From GCA-2737725 sp965229355 (GTDB lineage Bacteria > Pseudomonadota > Alphaproteobacteria > Rhodospirillales > Rhodospirillaceae), in contig OZ245869.1 of the NCBI GenBank assembly GCA_965229355.1, forward strand, positions 4,030,001 to 4,094,000: a stretch of 64,000 nucleotides of DNA, given 5' to 3'. A model generated the notes under the pieces. The model did not search any database. It saw only the letters and a program-made list of their open reading frames with translations, and was not told the origin of the DNA. Below are positions 54,446 through 63,414 of the stretch, in pieces. The position numbers were made by a program, and so were the translations under genes. Each line of letters opens with the position of its first letter. Within the stretch, counting starts at the first letter, position 1.

Positions 54446-56170
54446 ATGCCGCGGCGTGAAACCAAAAGCTTGCAGATTGCGCGCATCGACGATGTGTCGA
54501 TGGTTTTCAAACTGTTCGCTGCCCCTGTTTTAGGACTGATCGCATTGATTGTGATTGGCCTGGCGGGTAACACAATTTTAGGCGGTATCAGCAGCCGTGT
54601 GGCGCTGTTCTCGCAAAGCCGCTTTGAGCCCACGTCGAACCTATTGGCCGCTTCGGCCGAGCTGAACGGCGCGGTGAAAGATTTGTACTACGCACTGGCC
54701 TCGTCAGCATCAGGTGGCGACCAAGCCGCCGCAATGAAGATGCTGGATGATGTTGTCATCCGCATTACCGATGCACGCAAGTTGGTGACCGATGCCGATG
54801 GCAAGATCGAAGACAAAGAGTTGAAAGAACTCGTTGCTTCGGTGTCTTCTGACCTTGAGAAATTTGCCGATCCGATCGGCTTCGTGAAAGACATGATGGC
54901 CATTGATGCGAACTCGGCTATCTCGTTCCTGGAACCCTTGCGTCAAAACTTAGGTGCCGTGCAAGAAAAGCTGAACAAAATTGCTGATGCACAACGCATG
55001 TTGGCCGCCAGCGACGTCTCCAGCATTCAAAATGACGTGACCTCCAGCCGTACCTTCGCCAGCATTTTCATTTTAGCGGTGATCGCAGTTGTCGGCGGGT
55101 TCTCGTTCTTCTTGGTGAAGTCCCTCACCGCCAGCATGAAGCGTATCTCTGATGCGACCTCTGATCTGGCTGGTGGCAACATCACCGTGAACCTGGAAGC
55201 TCTACACCGCAAAGACGAATTGGGCAGCATTGTTGAATCCCTGCTGGTGTTCCGCAGCTCATTGCAAGATCGTGACCGCCTGACCCGCGAAAACGAAGAC
55301 GTGCAACGCCGTGCTGAACACGACAAACGCGCCGCCGCCGCCGCCATTGCCCAAGACCTTGAACAGTCTGTGCAGTCTCTCGTCGGCAAAGTGAACGCTT
55401 CGGTCGATTTGTTGAAGCGCAGCGCCACCGATTTGAGCCGCCAAGCTGAAAACGGCAGCCAACAAGTGGGCGTCGTTGAAGGCAGCATGTCTGAGTCCAC
55501 ATCAAACGTGCACGCTGTTGCCAGCGCTACCGAAGAATTATCGGCCTCGTTCAAGCAGATCTCCAACCAAGTGGCCCAAGCCGCAAGCGTTGCGAAGGAT
55601 GCCCAAACCCGCGTTGAACATTCCAGCACGCAGATCCAAGATCTGTCGCAACAAGCCCAAGCTGTTGGCAACGTCGTGCAGATGATCGCCGACATCGCCA
55701 AGCAAACTAACTTGCTGGCCTTGAATGCCACCATCGAAGCCGCCCGTGCCGGTGAAGCCGGTAAAGGCTTCGCAGTTGTTGCAGCTGAAGTACGCGAATT
55801 AGCGAACCAAACGGCCAAAGCGACCGAACAGATCAATCAACAGATCACCGGTGTGCAAACCGCTGCTAAAGGTGCTGTGACTGAAATTTCGACGGTCCGC
55901 ACAATTGTGGACGAGATCAGCTCGATCTCTTCAAGCATTGCACAAGCCGTGGAACAGCAAGACTCAGCCACCGGCGAAATTGCACGCAACATCAGCCAAG
56001 TCTCGGGCGGCACCCAGCGCGTGCTGGATAGCGTCCGTGGCCTGCAAGAAGTCACCGAGAACACGCAACGCGGCAGCAAAGATGTGTCCACAGCTTGCGA
56101 AAGCTTAACGCAACAAACTGCTGACCTGAAAACCAGCGTGAACCGCGCGATTGATAGTCTGAAACGCTAA
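54446..56170 (+). CDS. Methyl-accepting chemotaxis protein 1
   Basis: A 574-residue chemoreceptor. It has TM1 (about 19-43), a helical periplasmic sensor (about 45-205), TM2 (about 211-232), HAMP, and a cytoplasmic signalling domain with the hairpin tip IADIAKQTNLLALNATIEAARAGEAGKGFAVVA. The final helix region continues with AVEQQDSATGEIARNI. ATG 54446 has GAGG 6 bases upstream; an in-frame ATG at 54410 is possible. It lies 117 bases after the TonB receptor gene, on the same strand. No che genes are in the window. Confidence 0.92.
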   Translation: MPRRETKSLQIARIDDVSMVFKLFAAPVLGLIALIVIGLAGNTILGGISSRVALFSQSRFEPTSNLLAASAELNGAVKDLYYALASSASGGDQAAAMKMLDDVVIRITDARKLVTDADGKIEDKELKELVASVSSDLEKFADPIGFVKDMMAIDANSAISFLEPLRQNLGAVQEKLNKIADAQRMLAASDVSSIQNDVTSSRTFASIFILAVIAVVGGFSFFLVKSLTASMKRISDATSDLAGGNITVNLEALHRKDELGSIVESLLVFRSSLQDRDRLTRENEDVQRRAEHDKRAAAAAIAQDLEQSVQSLVGKVNASVDLLKRSATDLSRQAENGSQQVGVVEGSMSESTSNVHAVASATEELSASFKQISNQVAQAASVAKDAQTRVEHSSTQIQDLSQQAQAVGNVVQMIADIAKQTNLLALNATIEAARAGEAGKGFAVVAAEVRELANQTAKATEQINQQITGVQTAAKGAVTEISTVRTIVDEISSISSSIAQAVEQQDSATGEIARNISQVSGGTQRVLDSVRGLQEVTENTQRGSKDVSTACESLTQQTADLKTSVNRAIDSLKR

Positions 56171-56477
56171 ACTAAAAACAATAACCAGGGCGGCGGACGC
56201 GCATAACGTCTTAAATAAGTCGACCCCGGAGTTTTCAGCGGCACGCTGGGCAGAATGCTCAAGCGTGCCGTTTTTCTTTTTTGACGGCTTTAAAGCCTTG
56301 CAATTCAGTTGCAATAACAGGGCTTGGGCGAAGTTTTTATGGGGATAGTCCTCATCGGAAAGCGCAAAAGTATTATATCCCTTTGGACGATTGCCACACC
56401 CGCTCCACTATCCAAAATGACTTTAGTTTTCGGAGATACTTCATCTTCTCGCTTTTTATTAAACTGGTAATAGCAGC
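56171..56477. other. Intergenic region between the two chemoreceptors
   Basis: About 300 bases holding the terminator listed next and an A/T-rich stretch (about 56370-56470) that presumably carries the promoter of the second chemoreceptor. No gene is seen. Confidence 0.5.
56239..56282 (+). terminator. Strong Rho-independent terminator after chemoreceptor 1
   Basis: A perfect 9-bp stem CGGCACGCT/AGCGTGCCG with a 14-base loop, followed by TTTTTCTTTTTT. Confidence 0.92.
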
Positions 56478-58199
56478 ATGAGCATTAAAGCAAAAATTCT
56501 TGGTAGCCTTATTATTCTGGCGTTTATTAGCGCTTTGGGCGCGGGATGGAGTTTTCAAAGCGCGCAGTCAAACCAGAACGTCCTGAATGATGTGAATGAA
56601 CGGTTTGAAAATGCCGTTACTAAATCAGCCGAGTTGGCCGTTCTCATTAAAGACATTCAGATTAATGTCATCCAGGTGCAGCAGTTTTTGACTGACCTTA
56701 GCGTCACACGCGGACTCGACGGCCTTGATGACGGCGGCACGGAAGCCGCAACACACGCCGCAGATTTCAGCAAAAATATAAAAGCAGCCGAAAAGCTTGC
56801 ATCAGCCCTTAATCTTGATGACGTGCTGATAGCGTTAAATGACGCGGATCGCTCATTTCCGGCCTTTTACGACAATGGCAAACGGATGGCCGATGCCTAT
56901 GTAAAAAATGGCACCAGCGCCGGCAATAAATTGATGGGCGAGTTAGACGCAAGTAGTCAAAAATTAGGCGATGCGATGGATCAATTATCCTTGCTCTCAC
57001 AAGATTTGATGAGCACATCCATTAAGAAAATTCAGGAAGACCTCGTTGCAATCAACCAAGAAGCAAAATTTCTGACCATTCTGACCATCGTCTTGGGCGG
57101 CATTTCAATCACTGCCTGCTTCATTATTGGCTGGTCGGTCAAAACCAGCGTTCTGACGCCGCTCCTCTCGATCACGGATGCGATGGGCCGCCTTGCCGCA
57201 GGCCAACTCCAGATCACCATTGATGGACAGAACCGCGGGGACGAAGTGGGCGATATCGCCCGTGCCCTCGCCACGTTTAAAGACGGTCTTCTGGAAACCG
57301 ATACCCTCAGAGCCGAGCAAACCAAGCAAAAAGAACGTGCGGAACAAGAACAGCGGGCCGCCATGACCAAAATGGCTGACAATTTTGAATCCGCCGTTGG
57401 ATCGATCATTCAAGGCGTAGCTGATGCTGCCTTGCAGCTTCAAACATCGGCGAAAGCCATGTCATCGTATGCACAAACCTCAACAAGCCAATCTAAGGCT
57501 GCAGTCGATGTCTCAGCCCGCATGCGGCAAGATGTGGATGGTGTTTCCACGGCAACATCTCAGTTATCTGAAGCCGTGAACGAAATCTCGCGCCAAATCA
57601 CCACGGCAGCAACCATGACCCGTGCCGCTTTGGAAGCTGCCACAACGACAAGCGCACAAGTCGATCAGTTGTCGGCAGCGGCGAAAGCTATTAGTGCCGT
57701 AACACAAACAATCAGTGAGATTGCCAGCCAAACCAATCTTTTGGCGCTCAATGCGACAATTGAAGCCGCACGCGCGGGCGAAGCTGGCAAAGGCTTTGCG
57801 GTTGTTGCTGGCGAGGTAAAAGCATTATCTAACCAGACCGCAGCCGCAACAGATCGCATCGGCACTGAGATTGCCAACGTTCAGAACGTGACCGAACAGT
57901 GTGTTCTGGCCATTAAAGGCATTGCCGATAAGATCTCGGAAATTAATCAAGTCTCCAGCACTATCGCGGCGGCCGTGGAGGAACAAACGGCATCGACCAG
58001 CGAAATTTCGCGCAGCGTTGAAGCCGCAGCCGCCGGAACCCAAGGCGTTTCTAAAAACATCGAGGAAGTCAGCAAGGCTTCAGACATGACCGGCACAGCC
58101 GCCCATGATGTGTTGAATGCTGCTGAAGGATTGTTGAAACAGTCCACGCAACTGCGCAATCAGATGACAGCGTTTCTCAGCAGCATCCGTAAACCCTAG
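56478..58199 (+). CDS. Methyl-accepting chemotaxis protein 2
   Basis: A 573-residue chemoreceptor: TM1 (about 7-26), helical periplasmic sensor (about 30-190), TM2 (about 196-216), HAMP (ITDAMGRLAAGQLQITID) and the signalling domain with tip ISEIASQTNLLALNATIEAARAGEAGKGFAVVAGEVKALSNQ. The sensor domain differs from that of the first chemoreceptor, so the two probably sense different ligands. It has its own promoter region, as a strong terminator lies before it. Confidence 0.92.
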   Translation: MSIKAKILGSLIILAFISALGAGWSFQSAQSNQNVLNDVNERFENAVTKSAELAVLIKDIQINVIQVQQFLTDLSVTRGLDGLDDGGTEAATHAADFSKNIKAAEKLASALNLDDVLIALNDADRSFPAFYDNGKRMADAYVKNGTSAGNKLMGELDASSQKLGDAMDQLSLLSQDLMSTSIKKIQEDLVAINQEAKFLTILTIVLGGISITACFIIGWSVKTSVLTPLLSITDAMGRLAAGQLQITIDGQNRGDEVGDIARALATFKDGLLETDTLRAEQTKQKERAEQEQRAAMTKMADNFESAVGSIIQGVADAALQLQTSAKAMSSYAQTSTSQSKAAVDVSARMRQDVDGVSTATSQLSEAVNEISRQITTAATMTRAALEAATTTSAQVDQLSAAAKAISAVTQTISEIASQTNLLALNATIEAARAGEAGKGFAVVAGEVKALSNQTAAATDRIGTEIANVQNVTEQCVLAIKGIADKISEINQVSSTIAAAVEEQTASTSEISRSVEAAAAGTQGVSKNIEEVSKASDMTGTAAHDVLNAAEGLLKQSTQLRNQMTAFLSSIRKP

Positions 58200-58232
58200 G
58201 GTATACACCCAATACTTTTGGGGATTTTACAT

Positions 58233-58252
58233 GACTTTCTTGCAAGAAAGTC
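58233..58252. promoter_or_regulatory. Perfect 20-bp palindrome before the ligase/diiron cluster
   Basis: GACTTTCTTG followed directly by its exact complement CAAGAAAGTC, with no spacer. It lies 40 bases before the GTG at 58292 and 82 bases before ATG 58334. A perfect dyad of this length suggests a dimeric repressor or activator site controlling the cluster. Confidence 0.6.
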
Positions 58253-58333
58253 TGCAATTTCTTCGGATTTCAGATTGGCTTCAGCTTCACTGTGGAGAAT
58301 GCGCAACACAATTTGAGAGCACAGGTGTTGCGC

Positions 58334-59056
58334 ATGTTGAAGTTAAGAGTTTCGCATAACAGCGAAGACGTTGCCGATCTTTTTGTTTCACCCCGCATGG
58401 CCCGCCGCCATGACGATTGCGCCCCCGCCGTCATCTCCATCAGCAGCCGTGCCGACAACGAACGCGACCGTGTTGAAGGCTTTATTCGGAATGTGTACGC
58501 GCGTCATTACAATGCGCGCATTCAAGTCAACTATCCGACGGTGATGAGTGTTCGCGATGACAGCGACACCATTCATGCCGCAGTGGGTTTCAGGCCCGCT
58601 GAACATCATGACTTGTTTTTAGAACGCTATCTCGGCCAGCCGGTCGAGGCCGCCATTAACGCCCAAAGCACAACGCCTATCGCACGCCATAAAATCGTCG
58701 AGGTTGGTAACTTGGCGTCGGAAGGATGCGGCGGCGCACTGTTCTTGTTTGTGGCATTAGCTTCATTTCTACATCAACAGCAGTACGACATTGTGACCGC
58801 CACCGGCACGAAAACCTTGGCGCGCCAGTTTCGTATGGCCGGTATAGAAACCGTAAACCTGGCCCGCGCCAGTACAGACGCCCTGGGTGAAGATGCTTCT
58901 GCTTGGGGTACGTATTACGAGACCGAGCCCACGGTTATGTTCGGTTCTATCACACCCGGCGTCGAAGCCTTACGCCGCGTATTCAATGCCCGGTACGAGC
59001 TGCGCGCACCACATTACATCTCGCGCCTGCATCATCCGCGCACAACCCATCTTTAA
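58334..59056 (+). CDS. Thermostable-haemolysin-family (GNAT-like) protein
   Basis: A 240-residue protein of the family named thermostable haemolysin after a Vibrio protein, which is related in fold to acetyl- and acyltransferases. Matching blocks are RDRVEGFIRNVYARHYNARI, AVGFRPAEHHDLFLERYLGQPVE, RHKIVEVGNLASEGCGGALFLF, TATGTKTLARQFRMAGIE and EDASAWGTYYETEPTVMFG. There is no signal peptide, which argues against a secreted toxin. The start could be GTG 58292, adding 14 residues; ATG 58334 is given because AGG lies 9 bases upstream. The ligase gene follows after 11 bases. An acyl-transfer role is inferred from the context. Confidence 0.82.
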   Translation: MLKLRVSHNSEDVADLFVSPRMARRHDDCAPAVISISSRADNERDRVEGFIRNVYARHYNARIQVNYPTVMSVRDDSDTIHAAVGFRPAEHHDLFLERYLGQPVEAAINAQSTTPIARHKIVEVGNLASEGCGGALFLFVALASFLHQQQYDIVTATGTKTLARQFRMAGIETVNLARASTDALGEDASAWGTYYETEPTVMFGSITPGVEALRRVFNARYELRAPHYISRLHHPRTTHL

Positions 59057-59067
59057 AAGTGTTGCCC

Positions 59068-61179
59068 ATGAGCGTTGTGATCTCACAGCTTTTCAAACAC
59101 GCGCGCGACATCCCCGACGCTGTGGCGTTGCGCACAGAGACGCGAGATTGGACTTACAATAAGCTGGCCAGCGAAGTGTCGCGGGTTCGCGGTTTGCTCA
59201 ATGAAACTAAACCGCGCGCCATCGGCTTGCTGACCGACAATGGCGCCCACTGGGTTGTCTGCGATTTGGCGACCATCGACGCAAATATTCCCATCGTTCC
59301 AATTCCGACATTCTTCACGCCGCTGCAAATTGCGCATGTCATCAAAGATGCAGGCTTGGATGTTGTTCTATCCGAGCGAGATTTTCCGGGCTTCGCATCA
59401 TCCACGCTCGATATCGCTGGTCATACCATTTACTGGGTCGCAACCAAGGCCGAGCCCAAAGCTTTACCCTTCGGCACGGCTAAGATCACGTATACATCGG
59501 GCACCACAGGCACACCCAAAGGCGTGTGCTTACCTCAGAGCCATCTCGAAACGGTGGCGCAGTCGCTGGTCACAGTGCTTGGAGCACACCTTGCGCAGCG
59601 CCACATCGCGGTGCTGCCGCTTGCGATTTTGTTGGAAAACGTTGCGGGGCTGTACCCCACCCTGATGACCGGGGCCACCTACATCGTGCCCAGTTTGCGC
59701 ACGCTGGGTTACAGCGCAGGTCTTGTTCCCGATGGCACAATGTTCGTGGCAACGCTTCAGCGTTTTGAAGCCACCAGCTGCATTCTGGTTCCTGAACTGT
59801 TGCGCTTGCTGATGGCACGCATCGAGCATAGCGGCGAGCGCTTGACGCATTTGTCCTTTGTCGCTGTTGGCGGCGCACGCGTGCCGCCGGTGCTGGTCTC
59901 ACAGGCCCGCACGTTAGGATTGCCAGTCTATGAAGGCTATGGCTTGAGCGAATGTGGCTCCGTCGTAGCATTGAATACGCCTACGGATGATAACGTCGGC
60001 ACAGTGGGTCGTGTGTTGCCGCACGTTAAACTCAGCATTGCTACCGACGGCGAAATCATTATCCAAAATCCTGGCTTTTTAGGTTATCTGGGCAGTACCG
60101 TTGCCGACACAACCAGCTTTGCCACCGGCGACATTGGTCATCTTGATAAAGATGTGCTGGCCGTCAGCGGCCGTAAGAAAAACATCATCATTACGGCCTT
60201 GGGGCGCAACGTTGCACCGGAATGGGTTGAAAGCGAACTCAATGCCGAATGGCCCATCGCGCAATCTGCAATTTTTGGCGACGATGATCACCATCTGACC
60301 GCGCTGATCGTTCCGCTGTCATCCGCGTTGCCAGATGGTGCCATTGAGGCTGCCATTGCCGCAACGAATGCACGCCTGCCGGTCTATGCACAGATCGGCG
60401 CATGGAAGCGTGTGGTGCCCTTCAACACCGACACGGGCACACTCACCGCCAACGGCCGTTTACGACGCGAGAAAATTGCATCCCTTTATCTGTCACAGAC
60501 CGCCACATTCTTTGACCGCCTCACAACATCGACAGCCGCAGACCAAGCGGCGCTGTTTGCAGTCCCGCAGATTAAAGATGGGCTGGCCGGACGCATCAGC
60601 CGCGACACGTACATCGCCTACCTGACCGAGGCTTATCATCACGTCAAACACACCGTGCCGCTGCTGCGCGAAACGTTGAAGCATCTGCCCACGGACAAGG
60701 CGTGGCTGAACGACATTCTGCAAAGCTACATCGACGAGGAAACCGGCCACGAACATTGGATTCTAGACGACATCGCCAATGCGGGTGGCGATGCCAATGC
60801 AGTCGCCAACAGCCAGCCGCGCGCGGCCACCGCGGCCATGGTCGATTTCGCTTACCGCTTTATCCGCGACCGCAACCCCATCGGCTTTTTTGGCATGGTG
60901 TATGTGCTGGAAGGTACCAGCATCCAACTCGCCTCGCAGGGCGCGCAAGCCTTAATGACAGCACTGCGCTTACCGCCCAACTGCTTTTCTTATCTCACAT
61001 CACATGGGGCGCTAGATGTCAGCCACATGGAGTTTTTCCAAAGCATCATGAACCGCATCACCAGCCCGCAAGACCAAGATGCGATTATCGAGATGGCAAA
61101 AACCATGTTCGGTCTCTTTGCCGATGTCTTCCGCTCTATTCCCCATCCCCATCCGCGAGATTTGAATCATGCAGCTTAA
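59068..61179 (+). CDS. Adenylate-forming ligase fused to a haem-oxygenase-like diiron domain
   Basis: A 703-residue fusion. Residues 1-470 are an ANL-superfamily acyl-activating domain: phosphate loop YTSGTTGTPKG (142-152), YGLSE (291-295), TGD (353-355) and GRKKN (368-372). At the position of the usual A10 lysine it reads NGRLRR (462-467), that is Arg rather than Lys. Residues about 480-690 are all-helical and carry a pattern of metal ligands, Glu521, His528, Glu558-x2-His561, Glu615 and Asp650-x2-His653, like the haem-oxygenase-like diiron oxidases (UndA, SznF and relatives; iron-containing redox enzyme family). The natural reading is activation of a carboxylic acid and its oxidation by the fused domain. 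ATG 59068 fits the family start. The SDR start overlaps its end by 11 bases. Confidence 0.85.
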   Translation: MSVVISQLFKHARDIPDAVALRTETRDWTYNKLASEVSRVRGLLNETKPRAIGLLTDNGAHWVVCDLATIDANIPIVPIPTFFTPLQIAHVIKDAGLDVVLSERDFPGFASSTLDIAGHTIYWVATKAEPKALPFGTAKITYTSGTTGTPKGVCLPQSHLETVAQSLVTVLGAHLAQRHIAVLPLAILLENVAGLYPTLMTGATYIVPSLRTLGYSAGLVPDGTMFVATLQRFEATSCILVPELLRLLMARIEHSGERLTHLSFVAVGGARVPPVLVSQARTLGLPVYEGYGLSECGSVVALNTPTDDNVGTVGRVLPHVKLSIATDGEIIIQNPGFLGYLGSTVADTTSFATGDIGHLDKDVLAVSGRKKNIIITALGRNVAPEWVESELNAEWPIAQSAIFGDDDHHLTALIVPLSSALPDGAIEAAIAATNARLPVYAQIGAWKRVVPFNTDTGTLTANGRLRREKIASLYLSQTATFFDRLTTSTAADQAALFAVPQIKDGLAGRISRDTYIAYLTEAYHHVKHTVPLLRETLKHLPTDKAWLNDILQSYIDEETGHEHWILDDIANAGGDANAVANSQPRAATAAMVDFAYRFIRDRNPIGFFGMVYVLEGTSIQLASQGAQALMTALRLPPNCFSYLTSHGALDVSHMEFFQSIMNRITSPQDQDAIIEMAKTMFGLFADVFRSIPHPHPRDLNHAA

Positions 61180-61933
61180 TCGCAAGAACGTTGCCGTCAC
61201 CGGTGGCAGCGGCGCCCTCGGACAGATCCTGTGCGCGGAACTGCAAAATGCAGGCGCCATTGTAACGGTGATTGATCGCGTCGCACCGCCCAACAACTAC
61301 GGTTACGTGGAAGCAGATCTGTCGACCACCTACGGCATTAACACGGCCGCGCAAAAAATCGCCAGCCTTGATCTCGACTGCCTCATCAACCTAGCGGGTG
61401 TACAGTTCTTCGGGCCCCTGCAAGAGCAATCTGAAAATCATGTGATTTTAAGTTACATGGTCAACTTGGTTGCGCCAGCACTCCTGTCGCGCGCCATGCT
61501 GCCGGGCCTGTATCGCAAGAACGCCGGAACCATCGTCAATGTTGGTTCTACATTTGGCTCCATCGCCTTTGCGCACTTCGTGACCTACTCAAGTTCCAAA
61601 GCAGGCTTGAAGGGGTTTAGCGAAGCGTTACGCCGCGAGGTCGCGCACACCAATATTCACGTGACCTACGTTGCCCCACGCGCGGTCAAAACGCCTTTGA
61701 ATGGGCCGCGTGTTTTACAACTCGCCAGGGAAACGCGCATGAACATGGATGCACCTGAAGGGGTTGCGCGCAAAATTCTGAACGCCATTCAAACTGATAA
61801 AAACGATGTTTACATCGGCTTCCCTGAATCGTTCTTCGCGCGCGTGAACGCCGTCGCCCCACGGCTTGTCGACCGCGCGTTAGCGAAGAACGATGCCATT
61901 GCCCGCCGCATTCTTGCCAGCCCTCAGAATTAA
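61169..61933 (+). CDS. Short-chain dehydrogenase/reductase of the ligase cluster
   Basis: A 254-residue SDR with TGGSGALGQ nucleotide loop (about 11-19), NLAGVQ, Ser near 127 and YSSSK (Tyr/Lys near 140-144), then APRAVKTPL. The Asp at the end of the second strand (VIDRV) favours NAD(H). It overlaps the ligase gene by 11 bases, so the two are translationally coupled and probably act on one pathway intermediate. The C-terminal DVYIGFPESFFARVNAVAP resembles SDRs that act on lipid-like substrates. The substrate is not known. Confidence 0.88.
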   Translation: MQLNRKNVAVTGGSGALGQILCAELQNAGAIVTVIDRVAPPNNYGYVEADLSTTYGINTAAQKIASLDLDCLINLAGVQFFGPLQEQSENHVILSYMVNLVAPALLSRAMLPGLYRKNAGTIVNVGSTFGSIAFAHFVTYSSSKAGLKGFSEALRREVAHTNIHVTYVAPRAVKTPLNGPRVLQLARETRMNMDAPEGVARKILNAIQTDKNDVYIGFPESFFARVNAVAPRLVDRALAKNDAIARRILASPQN

Positions 61934-61959
61934 CCTTCAAAATTAAATCGGAGATCAAT

Positions 61960-62655
61960 ATGAACGTCACGCATCGCACCCGCCTCTTATCATCCGTCAT
62001 CACGGCAGCTCTTTTGTTGACGGCCAGCGCCAAAGCCCAAGAGACTGCAACCGCTGACCCAGCCGACGCCTCGGTGGCGCAACTGCAAACGCAGTGGGCG
62101 GAAATCAAGTACCATATGACGGATAAAAAGCAGCAGTTGGGTGCCATCACGGCCCTACAGGCCCAAGCCGACGCAGCCATGGCTCAGTACCCCACGGCAG
62201 CAGGTGTAAAAATTTGGGACGCTATTATTTTATCGACCGCCGCAGGCATTGATGGCGGCATGTCGGCCTTAGGCAAAGTCAAACAAGCAAAAGCAATCTT
62301 AGAGAGCGTGGAAGCCAGCGACCCCACGGCGCTGAATGGCTCGGTCTACACATCGTTGGGTTCGCTTTACTATCAAGTGCCGGGTTGGCCTGTGGGTTTT
62401 GGCGACGACAAAATGGCGGCCACCTACTTAACCAAAGCGTTGGCCCTTAACCCTGACGGCATCGACCCTAATTTCTTCTACGGCGATTATTTGGCGCAGA
62501 AGGGCAAATACAAAGAAGCTATTCCAGTGCTCGAAAAAGCGTTGAATGCGGCCCCGCGCCCAAACCGCGAAACCGCCGATGCAGGCCGCCGCCAGGAAAT
62601 TCAAGCCGTGCTTGAGAAAGCCCGCAAGAAAGCAGGTGTTAAAAGCACATCCTAA
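61960..62655 (+). CDS. Exported TPR-like protein of the ligase cluster
   Basis: A 231-residue protein with a signal peptide (LLSSVITAALLLTASAKA) and an alpha-helical body with tetratricopeptide-like repeats, seen best as MAATYLTKALALNPDGIDPNFF and GDYLAQKGKYKEAIPVLEKALNAAP. A GGAG ribosome site precedes the ATG. It lies 26 bases after the SDR gene. It is probably a periplasmic adaptor or scaffold; the partner is unknown. Confidence 0.8.
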   Translation: MNVTHRTRLLSSVITAALLLTASAKAQETATADPADASVAQLQTQWAEIKYHMTDKKQQLGAITALQAQADAAMAQYPTAAGVKIWDAIILSTAAGIDGGMSALGKVKQAKAILESVEASDPTALNGSVYTSLGSLYYQVPGWPVGFGDDKMAATYLTKALALNPDGIDPNFFYGDYLAQKGKYKEAIPVLEKALNAAPRPNRETADAGRRQEIQAVLEKARKKAGVKSTS

Positions 62656-62667
62656 CGTTTTTGATAT

Positions 62668-62695
62668 ACTGTAGCGCCGCAACCGGCGCTACAGT
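62668..62695 (+). repeat. Perfect 12-bp hairpin before the two-component genes
   Basis: ACTGTAGCGCCG-CAAC-CGGCGCTACAGT, a perfect stem with a four-base loop. It ends 8 bases before the response-regulator start codon. No T run follows, so it is not a standard terminator; it may be a regulator site, a processing site or a translation-control hairpin. Confidence 0.65.
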
Positions 62696-62703
62696 AGCAA
62701 CGC

Positions 62704-63414
62704 ATGCGCATTCTGCTAATTGAAGATGATCCAATGCTGGGCAAGGCGGTTTACACTGGCTTGCAGCGCGATGACGTGGTCGATTGGGTGCGGACAGCAG
62801 AAGATGCCGATTTGGCGATACGCGCTTTTTCCTTCGATGTCATCATCGCCGATATCGGTTTACCCGGCGCATCAGGGCTAACATTCGTAAAACACTTGCG
62901 CCAACGCGGCGACACAACGCCGGTGTTGTTCCTCACCGCGCGCGATACGCCGCGTGATCGCATTGTTGGTTTAGATAGCGGCGGCGATGACTACCTGGTC
63001 AAGCCGTTTGATTTTGGCGAACTGCAAGCCCGTATTCGGGCCCTTGTCCGCCGCAGCCAGGGCCGGGGTACGCCGCAGTTGACGGCGGGTACCGTCACAC
63101 TAGACCCCGCGGGCCGCACAGTGCATCTGAACGGTGCCCCCTTAAGCGTATCAGCGCGCGAATTTGAAATTTTGAAATTGCTGTTAGAGCATAAAAACCA
63201 AGTCGTGAATCGCAGCGAAATTGAATCAAAACTATACGACATGCGCCAGGCCGCAGAAAGCAATGCCGTGGAAGTGCACATTTCCAGCCTGCGGCGCAAG
63301 CTGGGTAAACAGTTTATCCGTACCATTCGGGGCTTAGGCTATATCGTTGATGGTCGCTTCGGCGATGAGCCATCGCCCGACGACACACACAGCAAAAAAC
63401 AAATAGAACAATGA
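62704..63414 (+). CDS. OmpR/PhoB-family response regulator (QseB/PmrA-like)
   Basis: A 236-residue DNA-binding response regulator. The receiver has LLIEDDPML, phospho-Asp51 in VIIADIGLPG, the switch Thr in LFLTARD and LVKPFDFGEL. The winged helix (about 130-220) shows LSVSAREFEILKLLLEHKNQVVNRSEIE, AVEVHISSLRRKLGK and IRTIRGLGYIVD. It is coupled to the downstream sensor kinase by an ATGA overlap. It may control the cluster upstream. Confidence 0.92.
   Translation: MRILLIEDDPMLGKAVYTGLQRDDVVDWVRTAEDADLAIRAFSFDVIIADIGLPGASGLTFVKHLRQRGDTTPVLFLTARDTPRDRIVGLDSGGDDYLVKPFDFGELQARIRALVRRSQGRGTPQLTAGTVTLDPAGRTVHLNGAPLSVSAREFEILKLLLEHKNQVVNRSEIESKLYDMRQAAESNAVEVHISSLRRKLGKQFIRTIRGLGYIVDGRFGDEPSPDDTHSKKQIEQ

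Noticed and set aside
58334..59056. Interpretation as a true haemolysin
   Set aside because: There is no signal peptide or pore-forming feature, and the motifs and gene neighbours fit an acyltransferase-like role better.
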